From Mycolicibacillus parakoreensis (GTDB lineage: Bacteria; Actinomycetota; Actinomycetes; Mycobacteriales; Mycobacteriaceae), in the NCBI RefSeq assembly GCF_022370835.2, contig NZ_CP092365.1:3038001-3102000 (forward strand): DNA of 64,000 nt, written 5' to 3'. The position numbers and the translations under genes were made by a program. This document shows, one piece after another, positions 46,497 through 55,437 of this stretch. The stretch's first letter is position 1; every line of letters starts with the position of its first letter. Under the pieces are notes generated by a model, which was not told the DNA's origin, ran no database searches, and worked only from the letters and a program-made list of their open reading frames with translations.

Positions 46497-47942
46497 TCAG
46501 CGGGGATCTGCGGTGGCGCCGGCGGCGCGGACTGCGGCGACGGCGGGACGGATATGGGTCAGCAGGCGCGACGCCGAGGTGGGTGCCGGGGCCGGTCCGG
46601 CGTCGGCGGCGGCGTGCAGCGCGGCCTCGGCGTGCACGAACGCGGCGGTCGCGGCGGCCTCGGCCGGGCCGAGCCCGGCGGCCAGCAGCGCGCCGATCAT
46701 CCCGGAGAGCACATCGCCGGAGCCGGCGGTGGCCGACCACGACCCGCCGGCCGGGTTGAGATAGGTCGGCCCGCCCGGGTCGGCGATCACGGTCACGTGG
46801 CCCTTGAGCAGCACGGTGGCGCCGAGGCGCTCGGCCAACGCCCGGGTGGCGCCGACCCGGTCGGCGCCGGGCGGCTCCCCGGCGAGGCGGGCGAACTCCC
46901 CGGCGTGCGGGGTGAGCACCGTGGGGGCGCGCCGGCCGGTGACCAACTCGGGGTGAGCGGCCACCAGGGTCAGCGCATCGGCGTCGACGATGACCGGCAG
47001 GTCGGTGCCGAGCGCGAACCACAGCGCGGCGGCCGCGTCGGTACCGGTACCCAGGCCCGGCCCGACCACCCAGGCCTGGACCCGCCCGGCGGCGGCCGCG
47101 CTGTCGGCGACCACGACCTCCGGCCAGTGCGCCACCACCTCCGCGGCCGCCGAGCCGGCGTAGCGGACCATCCCGGAGGTGGCCGCGACGGCGGCGCCGG
47201 CGCACAGGATGGCCGCCCCCGGGTAGGTCGCCGAGCCGGCCAGCACCCCGGTCACGCCCTGGGTGTATTTGTCGTCGCTGCGCTGCGGCACCGGCCAGCG
47301 CGCACCGGCGTCGGCGGCGTCGAGCCCGCACACCTCGGTGGCCGCCAGGTCCAGCCCGATGTCGATCAACGCGACGCGGCCGCAGTCGGCCAGCGCGTGC
47401 ACCGGTTTGAGCCCGCCGAACGTCACGGTCACCGCGGCCTGCACGGCCGGACCGGTGATCGCCGCGGTGTGCGCGTCGATGCCGCTGGGGATGTCGACGG
47501 CCACCACCGGGATGTCGGCGGCCGCGGCGAACACCGCGGCGGCCGCCGGGCGCAACGGTCCGCGCCCGGCGATGCCGACCACCCCGTCGATCACCAGATC
47601 GGTGCCCGCGGCCACCGCCTCGACCAGCCGCCCCCCGGCCCGGCGAAACGCCGCCAGGGCCTGCGGGTGCGCGCGGTCGGGGTTGAGCAGCACCGCGTCG
47701 GCGGCCGCGCCGCGCCGGCGCAGCAGGGTGGCCGCCCACAGCGCGTCCCCGCCGTTGTCGCCGGAGCCGATCACCGCGCAGACCCGCCGCCCGGCGACCC
47801 CGCCGGTGCGTGCGGCGAGCTCACCGGCGATGACGGTGGTCAGCCCGAACGCCGCCCGGCGCATCAGCACCCCGTCGGGCAGTGCGGCCAGCAGCGGTGC
47901 CTCGGCGGCGCGGATCGCCTCGACGCTGTAGTAGTGGCGCAT
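46497..47942 (-). CDS. nnr: bifunctional NAD(P)H-hydrate epimerase/dehydratase
   Basis: This 481-residue repair enzyme (Rv3433c) restores damaged NAD(P)H hydrates. The N-terminal YjeF_N epimerase domain has CAVIGSGDNGGDALWAA and DGVVGIAGRGPL. The C-terminal ADP-dependent carbohydrate-kinase-like dehydratase has VLTPHAGEFARLAG and the GSGDVLSGMIGALLAAG nucleotide/anion-hole motif. It is immediately upstream of gadB (11 bp) and diverges from the metallo-beta-lactamase-fold gene across about 110 bp. Confidence 0.93.
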   Translation of the reverse strand: MRHYYSVEAIRAAEAPLLAALPDGVLMRRAAFGLTTVIAGELAARTGGVAGRRVCAVIGSGDNGGDALWAATLLRRRGAAADAVLLNPDRAHPQALAAFRRAGGRLVEAVAAGTDLVIDGVVGIAGRGPLRPAAAAVFAAAADIPVVAVDIPSGIDAHTAAITGPAVQAAVTVTFGGLKPVHALADCGRVALIDIGLDLAATEVCGLDAADAGARWPVPQRSDDKYTQGVTGVLAGSATYPGAAILCAGAAVAATSGMVRYAGSAAAEVVAHWPEVVVADSAAAAGRVQAWVVGPGLGTGTDAAAALWFALGTDLPVIVDADALTLVAAHPELVTGRRAPTVLTPHAGEFARLAGEPPGADRVGATRALAERLGATVLLKGHVTVIADPGGPTYLNPAGGSWSATAGSGDVLSGMIGALLAAGLGPAEAAATAAFVHAEAALHAAADAGPAPAPTSASRLLTHIRPAVAAVRAAGATADPR

Positions 47943-48051
47943 CTGCCCCCGTCCGGTCCGATCTGTTCGCGCCCGCCCAGATTACCGGCGCAGCCGGCGA
48001 CGGTGACCGATTTCGCGGGGCTGCGGCGGCGATCCCGCCTAGGCTGGATGC

Positions 48052-48864
48052 ATGTTCTGGCTGTGCCGCACGTGCGGTGTCGAGCAGGCCGCCACCCCGG
48101 CGGTCTGCCCGATCTGCGCCGACGAACGCCAGTGGGTGCCCGCCGAGGGCCAACTGTGGACCACGCTGGCGGAGTTGGCCGCCGAAGGCACCCACACCTA
48201 CACCGTCGAGTTGGAGGCGGGACTGGTGGCCATCGGCGCCACCCCGGCGCTGGGGATCGGGCAGATGACCAAACTGGTGAGCACCCCGGAGGGCTCACTT
48301 CTGTGGGATCCCTCCGGGTTCGTCGACGACGCCGCGATCGAAGTGGTGCGTGCCCACGGGCCGGTGCTGGGGATCGCGGCCAGCCATCCGCACATGTTCG
48401 GCGCGCAGGTGGAGTGGAGTCACCGGCTCGGGTCGGTGCCGGTGTACGTCAACGCCGCCGACGCGGACTGGGTGCTGCGCCCGGACCCGGTGATCCGGCA
48501 GTGGTCGGGCACGCTGCGGCTCACCGAGTCACTGCGCCTGGTCCAGGTCGGCGGCCATTTCCCGGGCAACGCGGTGACCTGGTGGCAAGACGGCGCCGAC
48601 GGGCGGGGCGTGCTGCTCACCGGAGACACCATCTTTCCCAACCCGGACCGCTGCTCGGTGGGTTTCATGCGCAGCTACCCGAACCTGATCCCGCTGTCGG
48701 CCGCGGTGGTGGCCCGCATGGCCGAGACGTTGGCGCCGCTGACCTTCGACACCGCCTACGGCTTGTTCACCAACGCGATCCCTTCCGACGCCCACGCCGC
48801 GGTGCAACGCTCCGCGCAGCGTTACATCGCCTGGGTGCGTGGTGATTACGACGAGTTGACCTGA
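48052..48864 (+). CDS. zinc-ribbon metallo-beta-lactamase-fold protein
   Basis: This 270-residue protein starts with a rubredoxin-like zinc ribbon: C5-x2-C8 and C19-x2-C22 (LCRTCG, VCPIC). A metallo-beta-lactamase fold follows. The canonical HxHxDH metal motif is altered to H112-P-H114 within ASHPHMFGAQ, with no Asp-His after it, while the later ligands are visible (VGGHFPGN and LTGDTIFPNP). It may hold one metal or have changed activity. It is expressed divergently from nnr and converges on glmS. No specific reaction is assigned. Confidence 0.82.
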   Translation: MFWLCRTCGVEQAATPAVCPICADERQWVPAEGQLWTTLAELAAEGTHTYTVELEAGLVAIGATPALGIGQMTKLVSTPEGSLLWDPSGFVDDAAIEVVRAHGPVLGIAASHPHMFGAQVEWSHRLGSVPVYVNAADADWVLRPDPVIRQWSGTLRLTESLRLVQVGGHFPGNAVTWWQDGADGRGVLLTGDTIFPNPDRCSVGFMRSYPNLIPLSAAVVARMAETLAPLTFDTAYGLFTNAIPSDAHAAVQRSAQRYIAWVRGDYDELT

Positions 48865-48926
48865 ACCGGCGGACCGCCGCGACGCGCGTCACAGCGACGC
48901 CGGTGGCCGCCTCGTCGTCGCCGGGC

Positions 48927-50792
48927 CTACTCGACGGTGACCGACTTGGCCAGGTTGCGGGGCTTGTCCACATCGTAGCCGCGGGCCTGGGCGACACCGG
49001 CGGCGAACACCTGCAGCGGGATCGTCGACAGCAGCGGCTGCAGCAGCGTGGCCACCGCGGGGATTTCGATGAGGTGGTCGGCGAACGGGCGCACCGTCTC
49101 ATCGCCTTCCTCGGCGATGACGATCGTGACCGCGCCGCGCGCCTGGATCTCCCGGATGTTGGAGAGCAGCTTGGCGTGCAGCACCGCCATCTTCGGTGAC
49201 GGCATGATGACGATGACCGGAAGATCGTCTTCGATCAGCGCGATCGGGCCGTGTTTGAGCTCCCCGGCGGCGAATCCCTCGGCGTGCATGTAGGCGAGCT
49301 CTTTGAGTTTCAGTGCGCCCTCGAGTGCGACCGGGAAGCCGACGTGGCGACCCAAAAACAGCACCGCCGGCGATTTGGCGAACCGCTGCGCCAGCGCGGA
49401 GACCGAGTCGATGCCACCGAGAACCCGGGCGACCAGATCCGGCATCGCCTCCAGCTCGTGGTACTCGCGGGCCACCTCGTCGGGGTATTTGGTGCCGCGT
49501 GCCTGCGCCAACGCCAGCCCCACCAGGTAGTTCGCCGTGACCTGGGCCAAAAACGTCTTCGTCGAGGCGACCCCGATCTCCGGGCCGGCGCGGGTGTAGA
49601 GCACCGCGTCGCACTCCCGGGGGATCTGGCTGCCGTTGGTGTTACAGACCGCCAGCACCTTGGCTTTCTGATCCTTGGCGTGGCGCACCGCCTCGAGCGT
49701 GTCGGCGGTCTCCCCGGACTGGCTGATCGCCACCACCAGGGTGGAGCGGTCGAGAACCGGGTCGCGGTAACGGAATTCGCTGGCCAACTCCACCTCGACC
49801 GGCAGCCGGGTCCAGTGTTCGATGGCGTATTTGGCCAGCAGTCCCGAGTGGTAGGCGGTGCCGCAGGCCACCACGAACACCTTGTCGATGTCGCGAAGCT
49901 CCTGATCACCCAGGCGCTGCTCGTCGAGCACGATGCGCCCGTCGACGAAATGACCCAGCAGGGTGTCGGCGACCGCGGCGGGCTGTTCGGCGATCTCTTT
50001 GAGCATGAAGTACTCGTAGCCGCCCTTCTCGGCGGCGCTGAGATCCCAGTCGATGTGGAAGTGCCGGGCGCTGTCCTGGTCGGGCACACCGTAAAAGTCG
50101 GTGACGCGGTATCCGTCGGCGGTGATCACCACCACCCGGTCCTGGCCGAGTTCGACGGCCTCGCGGGTGTGTTCGATGAACGCGGCCACATCCGAGGCGA
50201 CGAACATCTCGCCGTCGCCGACGCCGAGCACCAGCGGGGTGGACCGCCGCGCCGCCACGATCGTGTCGGGGTTGTCGGCGCTGGCGAACACCAGCGTGAA
50301 ATGCCCCTCCAGCCGGGGCAGCACCGCCAGCACCGAGGCGACGAAGTCCCCGGCGGTCGGGCCCTGCCGGTAGGCCTGGGCGACCAGGTGCACGGCGATC
50401 TCGGTGTCGGTGTCGCTGGCGAACTCCACCCCGGCGTTCTCCAGGTCGTGGCGCAGGGTCGCGTAGTTCTCGATGATGCCGTTGTGGACCACGGCGAACT
50501 GCCCGGAGGCGTCGCGGTGCGGGTGGGCGTTGCGGTCGGTGGGACGGCCGTGGGTGGCCCAGCGGGTGTGGCCCAGCCCGGTGGTGCCGGTCAGCGCCGC
50601 CGGGTCCATCTCGCCGAGCGCGGTCTCCAGGTTGGCCAGCTGGCCGGCCCGGCGGCTGACGGTCAGCGCACCGGCGCCGTCGGCCACGGCGATGCCCGCC
50701 GAGTCGTAGCCGCGGTACTCCATCCGGCGCAGCGCGTCGACGACGATGCCGCGGGCGGGCCGGGGCCCGACGTAGCCGATGATGCCGCACAT
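48927..50792 (-). CDS. glmS: glutamine-fructose-6-phosphate aminotransferase
   Basis: GlmS makes glucosamine-6-phosphate, the entry to UDP-GlcNAc and the substrate-provider for GlmM at 59.6 kb. This 621-residue protein matches Rv3436c. Cys2 (CGIIGYVGPRPAR) is the glutaminase nucleophile once Met is removed, so ATG 50792 is the start. The two SIS isomerase domains include SQSGETADTLEA and LGRHVGFPVALEGALKLKE, and the C-terminus is DKPRNLAKSVTVE. I looked for a ribozyme-like leader, but too little sequence separates it from the divergent hydrolase gene. The frame upstream of 50792 is spurious. Confidence 0.95.
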   Translation of the reverse strand: MCGIIGYVGPRPARGIVVDALRRMEYRGYDSAGIAVADGAGALTVSRRAGQLANLETALGEMDPAALTGTTGLGHTRWATHGRPTDRNAHPHRDASGQFAVVHNGIIENYATLRHDLENAGVEFASDTDTEIAVHLVAQAYRQGPTAGDFVASVLAVLPRLEGHFTLVFASADNPDTIVAARRSTPLVLGVGDGEMFVASDVAAFIEHTREAVELGQDRVVVITADGYRVTDFYGVPDQDSARHFHIDWDLSAAEKGGYEYFMLKEIAEQPAAVADTLLGHFVDGRIVLDEQRLGDQELRDIDKVFVVACGTAYHSGLLAKYAIEHWTRLPVEVELASEFRYRDPVLDRSTLVVAISQSGETADTLEAVRHAKDQKAKVLAVCNTNGSQIPRECDAVLYTRAGPEIGVASTKTFLAQVTANYLVGLALAQARGTKYPDEVAREYHELEAMPDLVARVLGGIDSVSALAQRFAKSPAVLFLGRHVGFPVALEGALKLKELAYMHAEGFAAGELKHGPIALIEDDLPVIVIMPSPKMAVLHAKLLSNIREIQARGAVTIVIAEEGDETVRPFADHLIEIPAVATLLQPLLSTIPLQVFAAGVAQARGYDVDKPRNLAKSVTVE

Positions 50793-50854
50793 AACCTGCC
50801 AGGGTAATGCAGCGTGCACACGCTTCCGGTGCTCGCGTGCGTTACGGTCATCAG

Positions 50855-51694
50855 GTGGGCAGCACACGGAAAATTTTCGGCGCCTTGACCCGGCGTGGTC
50901 CACACCGTGTTCTCCGCGGTGACCTGGCCTTTGCCGGTCTTCCCGGGGTGGTGTACACCCCGGAGGCGGGCAAGAACCTGCCCGCGGTCGCGTTCGGCCA
51001 CGACTGGGTCACACCGGTGGCCCGCTACCGCGGGTTGCTCGAACATCTGGCGTCCTGGGGGATCGTCGCGGCGGCGCCCAACACCGAGCGCAGCGTGGCC
51101 CCGTCGGTGCTCAACCTGGCGTTCGACCTGGGCACCGCCCTCGACATCGCGGCCGGGGTGCGGCTGGGTCCGGGCCGCATCAGTGTGCACCCCACCAAGC
51201 TGGGCGTGGCCGGCCACGGGTTCGGCGCCTCGGCGGCGGTGTTCGCCGCGGCCGGGATGCCCGCCAAGCCCGCGGCGGTGGCGGCGGTGTTCCCGACGGT
51301 CACCTCCCCGTCGGCGCGGCAGCCGGCGGCCGAGCTGACCGTGCCGGCGATGGTGTTGGCCTCCGCCGACGACGCCACCGGGCTGCGTTCCGACGCGGCG
51401 GGATTGGCCCGGGCCTGGCCGACGGCGGTGCTGCGCACCGTGGTCAAGGCACACACCGCGGGATTGGTGGAGGGCCGGCGCCTGACCCGGCTGGTCGGTC
51501 TGCCCGGCGGTGAGCGCGCCACCCAGAAGGCGGTGCGGGCGTTGCTGACCGGGTATCTGCTCTACGAGCTCGCCGGGGACAAGACCTACCGGGACTTCGC
51601 CGACCCCGAGGTGGTGCTGCCCAAGACCGCCGAACCCGACCCCGATGCGCCCCCGGCGGCCCTCGAGGACCGGGTGGTGGCGCTGCTGCGGTAA
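50855..51694 (+). CDS. alpha/beta hydrolase, dienelactone hydrolase-like
   Basis: This protein of about 279 residues is divergent from glmS by 62 bp. It has an alpha/beta hydrolase core: AVAFGHDWVTPVARYRGLL, the elbow GVAGHGFGASAAV with Gly in place of Ser at the usual nucleophile position (G-H-G-F-G), VPAMVLASADD for the acid, and a His in VVKAHTAGLVEG. If the elbow reading is right, the classical Ser is missing and activity may be changed or lost. GTG 50855 is chosen to start at GSTRKIFGALTRRG. The earlier ATG at 50807 adds 16 residues. Its substrate is unknown. Confidence 0.8.
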   Translation: MGSTRKIFGALTRRGPHRVLRGDLAFAGLPGVVYTPEAGKNLPAVAFGHDWVTPVARYRGLLEHLASWGIVAAAPNTERSVAPSVLNLAFDLGTALDIAAGVRLGPGRISVHPTKLGVAGHGFGASAAVFAAAGMPAKPAAVAAVFPTVTSPSARQPAAELTVPAMVLASADDATGLRSDAAGLARAWPTAVLRTVVKAHTAGLVEGRRLTRLVGLPGGERATQKAVRALLTGYLLYELAGDKTYRDFADPEVVLPKTAEPDPDAPPAALEDRVVALLR

Positions 51695-51706
51695 AAGCCG
51701 CGGTGG

Positions 51707-51785
51707 CGACTGAGATCGACGTCCCCATGGACACACTCCCCCGAATTCGGCGGGGTCGTGTCCACCTGGGTGTCGATCTCAGTCG
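51707..51785. repeat. palindromic intergenic element, copy B
   Basis: A 14-bp perfect inverted repeat (CGACTGAGATCGAC ... GTCGATCTCAGTCG) bounds a 79-bp element between the hydrolase and sulfatase genes. A second, imperfect inner stem pairs TGGACACA with TGTCCA. The end sequence CTGAGATCGAC and the inner GTGTCCAC block are shared with copy A at 31.2 kb, so the two are one repeat family. Confidence 0.78.
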
Positions 51786-51797
51786 GCACCGGGATGG

Positions 51798-53489
51798 ATG
51801 TCTACCCTGATCGATGTGGCGAAGGTCAGTCGACGGGCGGTTCTCGGTGGCACCGCGGCGGTCGCCGGGGCGGCCGCCGCCGGGTGGGGCGGTTATGAGC
51901 TGCTGCACAAACCCGGCGCCGGCACCGCGACGCAATCCGGCGGCGGCAGGCCCAACATCCTGGTCATCCTCGTCGACCAGATGCGCGCCCCGCAGTGGTT
52001 CCCCGACACCGAGGAACTGAACGCCCTGCTGCCCCGGCTCGGCGCTCTGCAGCGGCGCAGTGTCACCTTCGCGTCGCATTACAGCGCCTCGGCGATGTGC
52101 ACCCCGTCACGCGGAGTGCTGACCACCGGCCTGTACTCCCACCAGACGGGATGTCTGTTCACCGGCATGGGGCCCAGCGAATCGACACTGGCGCCGCGGT
52201 TTCCGACCTGGGGCACCATGCTGCGCGACGCCGGCTACCGCACCTGGTGGTGGGGCAAATGGCACCTCGGTCACCACGCCGACACCACCCCCGACGGTCT
52301 GGACGCACACGGGTTCTCCGGCGGCACCTACCCGTCACCCAACGGCGCGCCGAACCAGGGTCTGCAACAGGACCCGTCGATCGTCGACCAGTTCGCCGGG
52401 TGGTTCGACGACCACGGCGGGGCCGGACCGTGGTGCACGACGGTATCGTTGGTCAACCCCCACGACATCTGCTGGTGGCCGAAGAGCCCGCTGCCCGAGG
52501 ACGTTGCGCACCGGTTCGACGGGCCGCCGGGAAACTTCGAGACCGCCGAGCAGCTGCGCCGGCGCAACAAACCGCAACTGCAGATCGACTACCTCGGTTT
52601 CATGTCGCCGTTGATGACCGGCGCGATGTCGTATGACGACCCGGCGCAGTGGGCGCGCTGCCTGGATATGTACCTGTGGCTGCAGCAGGAGGTCGACACC
52701 CAGATCGGCCGGGTGCTCGACATCCTGGCCACCCGACCCGAGATCGACGACAACACGGTCGTGGTGTTCACCTCCGACCACGGCGAGTACGCCGGACCGC
52801 ACGGCCTGCGGGGCAAGGGCGCCGCGCTCTACGAGGAGAGCATCCGGGTCCCGCTGTACCTGCGCGACCCGTCCGGTCAGCTCACCCCGCGGCCCGCAAC
52901 CACCAGGGCTCAACTCACCTCCAGCGCCGACCTCGCCCCGCTGCTGCTCACCATCGCCCACGGCGGGTCCGGGTGGCGCTCGGATTCGCGCTACTCGTAT
53001 CTGGCCGATCGCACGGATCTCGCCGCGATCGCCGCCGACGGCGCCCACCCGGGCCGCCGGTGGGTCGCGCACGCCACCGACGACATGTCGGTGGAGGAAA
53101 TCGCCACACTGCTGAATTCACCGCAGGCACGGCAGTTCCTCGGCGACACCCCGCCGCCCACCGCCATCCCGACCTCGGCGCCGAACCACATCGTCGGGGT
53201 CCGCACCCCCGAGGCGAAGTTCGGCATGTACTCCTATTGGCGGCCCGGCGGCATGGACATCGACACCGCGCGGCCCATCGACTACGAGCTGTATGACTAC
53301 ACGAGCGCCGACGGTCACGCCGAACGGGACAACCAGGCCGGTCGCAACCCGAAACAGGCTGAGCTGCAGGGGCTCATCGACCATGAGGTGCTGGCCGAGC
53401 TGCGAGCACCGTTGCCGGGGTTCCTCCACGCGGCACAGGAGCAGGGGCTGGCCGACATGGCCGAGCTGACGCGGATTCGCGGCGGCTGA
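51798..53489 (+). CDS. Tat-exported type I sulfatase
   Basis: This 563-residue arylsulfatase-family protein has the formylglycine motif C101-TPSRG, in which the Cys must be oxidised by a formylglycine-generating enzyme not encoded in this window. The N-terminus (SRRAVLGGTAAVAGAAAAG) has the twin-Arg plus hydrophobic pattern of a Tat signal. The metal site is supported by NILVILVDQMRAP, YRTWWWGKWHLG and VVVFTSDHGEYAG. The substrate class (carbohydrate, aryl or steroid sulfate) cannot be read. It stands alone between the palindromic repeat and the flavohaemoglobin gene, so the linkage to neighbours is uncertain. Confidence 0.87.
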   Translation: MSTLIDVAKVSRRAVLGGTAAVAGAAAAGWGGYELLHKPGAGTATQSGGGRPNILVILVDQMRAPQWFPDTEELNALLPRLGALQRRSVTFASHYSASAMCTPSRGVLTTGLYSHQTGCLFTGMGPSESTLAPRFPTWGTMLRDAGYRTWWWGKWHLGHHADTTPDGLDAHGFSGGTYPSPNGAPNQGLQQDPSIVDQFAGWFDDHGGAGPWCTTVSLVNPHDICWWPKSPLPEDVAHRFDGPPGNFETAEQLRRRNKPQLQIDYLGFMSPLMTGAMSYDDPAQWARCLDMYLWLQQEVDTQIGRVLDILATRPEIDDNTVVVFTSDHGEYAGPHGLRGKGAALYEESIRVPLYLRDPSGQLTPRPATTRAQLTSSADLAPLLLTIAHGGSGWRSDSRYSYLADRTDLAAIAADGAHPGRRWVAHATDDMSVEEIATLLNSPQARQFLGDTPPPTAIPTSAPNHIVGVRTPEAKFGMYSYWRPGGMDIDTARPIDYELYDYTSADGHAERDNQAGRNPKQAELQGLIDHEVLAELRAPLPGFLHAAQEQGLADMAELTRIRGG

Positions 53490-53634
53490 ACCGCCGGGGC
53501 GCCCGCGTGGGCGGATTCGGTGACCGGCGCCGAGGCCTCCGGGCCGTAACACGATGGTGACGTCGGTGAACTGCGGGTGCCGGGAATGGCGGTTACCGTG
53601 GTGGGGAAAGGGCCGGATCGATAGAAGGGCCACC

Positions 53635-54804
53635 ATGCTCAACGAGAAGTCCGCCGCGGTCGTCAAGGAGACCCTTCCGGTGGTCGGTGCAGCGATCGAG
53701 CAGATCACCCGTCGCTTCTACGCGACGATGTTCGTCGACCACCCCGAGTTGGAGCGCGACCTTTTCAACCAGGGCAACCAGGCCCGCGGTGACCAACAAC
53801 GCGCCCTGGCCGGCGCCATCGTCGCGTTCGCCGCGCTGCTGGTCGCCGACGACGCGCCGCCGCCGGACAGGGTGTTGTCCCGGATCGCCAACAAACATGC
53901 CTCCCTGGGGGTGACCCCGGATCAGTATCAGGTGGTGCACCACTACCTGTTCGCCGCCATCGCCACGGTTCTCGGGGATGCGGTCACCGACGAGGTCGCC
54001 GCCGCCTGGGACGAGGTGTACTGGTTGATGGCCGATGCCCTGATGGGGCGCGAGGCCGATCTGTACGCCCAGGCCGGTGTCGCCGCCGGTGAGGTGTGGC
54101 TGTCGGCGCGGGTGCTGACCCGGACCCAGGAATCGCCGGACTGTATCGCGCTGACGCTGGAGGGCGTGCAGAGCCCGTTGCCGGCGTTTCTGCCCGGCCA
54201 GTACACGTCGGTCGCGGTCCACCTGCCCAAGGGGGCCCGCCAGATCCGGCAGTACAGCATCAGTGCCGCCGCGCCCGATCGGTGGCGGATCACGATCAAA
54301 AAGATCGACGCGGAAGCCGGATCCCCGGTCGGACAGGTGTCCAACTTCATCCACAGCGACGTGTTCGAGGGTGATGTGTTGAGCGTGTCGCACCCGTTCG
54401 GGGACATCACCTTGACCCCGGAACCGGTTCCGGTGCTGCTGGTTTCGGCCGGGATCGGCTGCACCCCGATGATCGGGATGTTGCGCCATATGGTCGACAC
54501 CGGTGACGCGCGACCGGTGTGGGTGGTGCACGCCGACCGGTCCCGCGCGGCTCATCCGCACCGCAGCGAACTGGCCGACCTGGTCGACCGGCTGCCCGAA
54601 GCGATCATGCGGACCTGGTACGGCGAGATCGGGATGCCCAGGGCCCTGACCGACATGCCCCTGCCCGACGACGTGCAGGTGTATCTGTGCGGGCCGCTGC
54701 CGTTCATGCAATCGGTGCAGGCCCGCCTGGTCGAACGGGGGATCCCGGTCGAGTCCATCCACTACGAGGTGTTCGGCCCCGATCTGTGGCTTCAGGTGGC
54801 CTGA
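53635..54804 (+). CDS. hmp: flavohaemoglobin (nitric oxide dioxygenase)
   Basis: This 389-residue classical flavohaemoglobin oxidises NO to nitrate with O2 and NAD(P)H. The globin domain (about 1-140) has the B10 Tyr in RRFYATMF, distal Gln in FNQGNQARGDQQRALAGAI and proximal His in IANKHASLGVTPDQY. The FAD domain has RQYSIS, and the NAD domain has VSAGIGCTPMIGMLRHM and VYLCGPLPFM. ATG 53635 follows AGAAGGGCC. Its end overlaps the ICMT-like gene by 13 bp (convergent). These residues place it with the E. coli Hmp type, not the type II mycobacterial flavohaemoglobins. Confidence 0.93.
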   Translation: MLNEKSAAVVKETLPVVGAAIEQITRRFYATMFVDHPELERDLFNQGNQARGDQQRALAGAIVAFAALLVADDAPPPDRVLSRIANKHASLGVTPDQYQVVHHYLFAAIATVLGDAVTDEVAAAWDEVYWLMADALMGREADLYAQAGVAAGEVWLSARVLTRTQESPDCIALTLEGVQSPLPAFLPGQYTSVAVHLPKGARQIRQYSISAAAPDRWRITIKKIDAEAGSPVGQVSNFIHSDVFEGDVLSVSHPFGDITLTPEPVPVLLVSAGIGCTPMIGMLRHMVDTGDARPVWVVHADRSRAAHPHRSELADLVDRLPEAIMRTWYGEIGMPRALTDMPLPDDVQVYLCGPLPFMQSVQARLVERGIPVESIHYEVFGPDLWLQVA

Positions 54805-55340
54805 GGAGTCCACGGGGTCACCCGCGGAATCCAGCCGGGGACGTGGCGACGATACTCGCGGTAGGCGCTGCCGTAGCGATCGAGCAGATGCGGTTCCTCC
54901 CAGCAGCGGATCGCCAGCACCTGCGCGACCGCAAACACCGCGAACCATCCCAGTAGCCACCCGGACAGGGTGACCGCGGCCTCGCCCAGCAGGATGCACA
55001 GCACCCCGGTGATCATCGGGTTGCGCACGTGCCGGTACGGACCGCGCACGACCAGATGGACCGGTTCGCCCATCACCGACCCGATCCCGAGGGTGCCCGC
55101 ACCGAACCGGTCGAACAGCACCACGGTCCAGATCATCAGGGCCACGCCGCCGGCGATCAGCAGAGCCCCGGCGATCACCGACGCGATCGCCGGGCCCGAT
55201 CCCGGCCCGGCCAGCCGTACCCCGGCGGCCACCGCGATCAGGGCCGGGACGACGATCGCCATCGTCGCCGGAAACACCGCGACCGAGATCGCGTGTCGCC
55301 ACCACAGGCGCCGCTTACCGGTGGTCGTGTCGGTGGTCAT
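54792..55340 (-). CDS. ICMT-like integral membrane methyltransferase
   Basis: This 182-residue protein has about four hydrophobic segments and the C-terminal signature of isoprenylcysteine carboxyl methyltransferase-like proteins (GPYRHVRNPM, then EEPHLLDRYGSAYREYRRHV). Members methylate small molecules or lipids, or have unknown roles. ATG 55340 is preceded by GGAGGAGG, and the upstream residues of the longer frame are spurious. It is divergent from a TetR gene with a TCAACATGTGTTGA site between, so it is probably that repressor's target. Its 3' end overlaps the flavohaemoglobin gene by 13 bp. Confidence 0.87.
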   Translation of the reverse strand: MTTDTTTGKRRLWWRHAISVAVFPATMAIVVPALIAVAAGVRLAGPGSGPAIASVIAGALLIAGGVALMIWTVVLFDRFGAGTLGIGSVMGEPVHLVVRGPYRHVRNPMITGVLCILLGEAAVTLSGWLLGWFAVFAVAQVLAIRCWEEPHLLDRYGSAYREYRRHVPGWIPRVTPWTPQAT

Positions 55341-55409
55341 GGCGCCACCTCCTCCTTCGCTCGTCACCGTCTGTGCGGATTCCAGGCTAAGCAGGGGCCG
55401 AGGCACGTC

Positions 55410-55423
55410 TCAACATGTGTTGA
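55410..55423. promoter_or_regulatory. TetR operator-like palindrome
   Basis: TCAACA-TG-TGTTGA is a perfect 6+2+6 inverted repeat between the divergent ICMT-like and TetR starts, 14 bp before the TetR ATG. It has the same shape and half-site as the sites at 11860-11919. Confidence 0.75.
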
Positions 55424-55437
55424 AGTATTCTCCGGGC

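Noticed and set aside
46486..47739. N-terminal extension of gadB into nnr
   Set aside because: The extension is out of phase with the real nnr frame and is Arg/Gly-rich. The conserved GadB N-terminus and ribosome site define GTG 46485.
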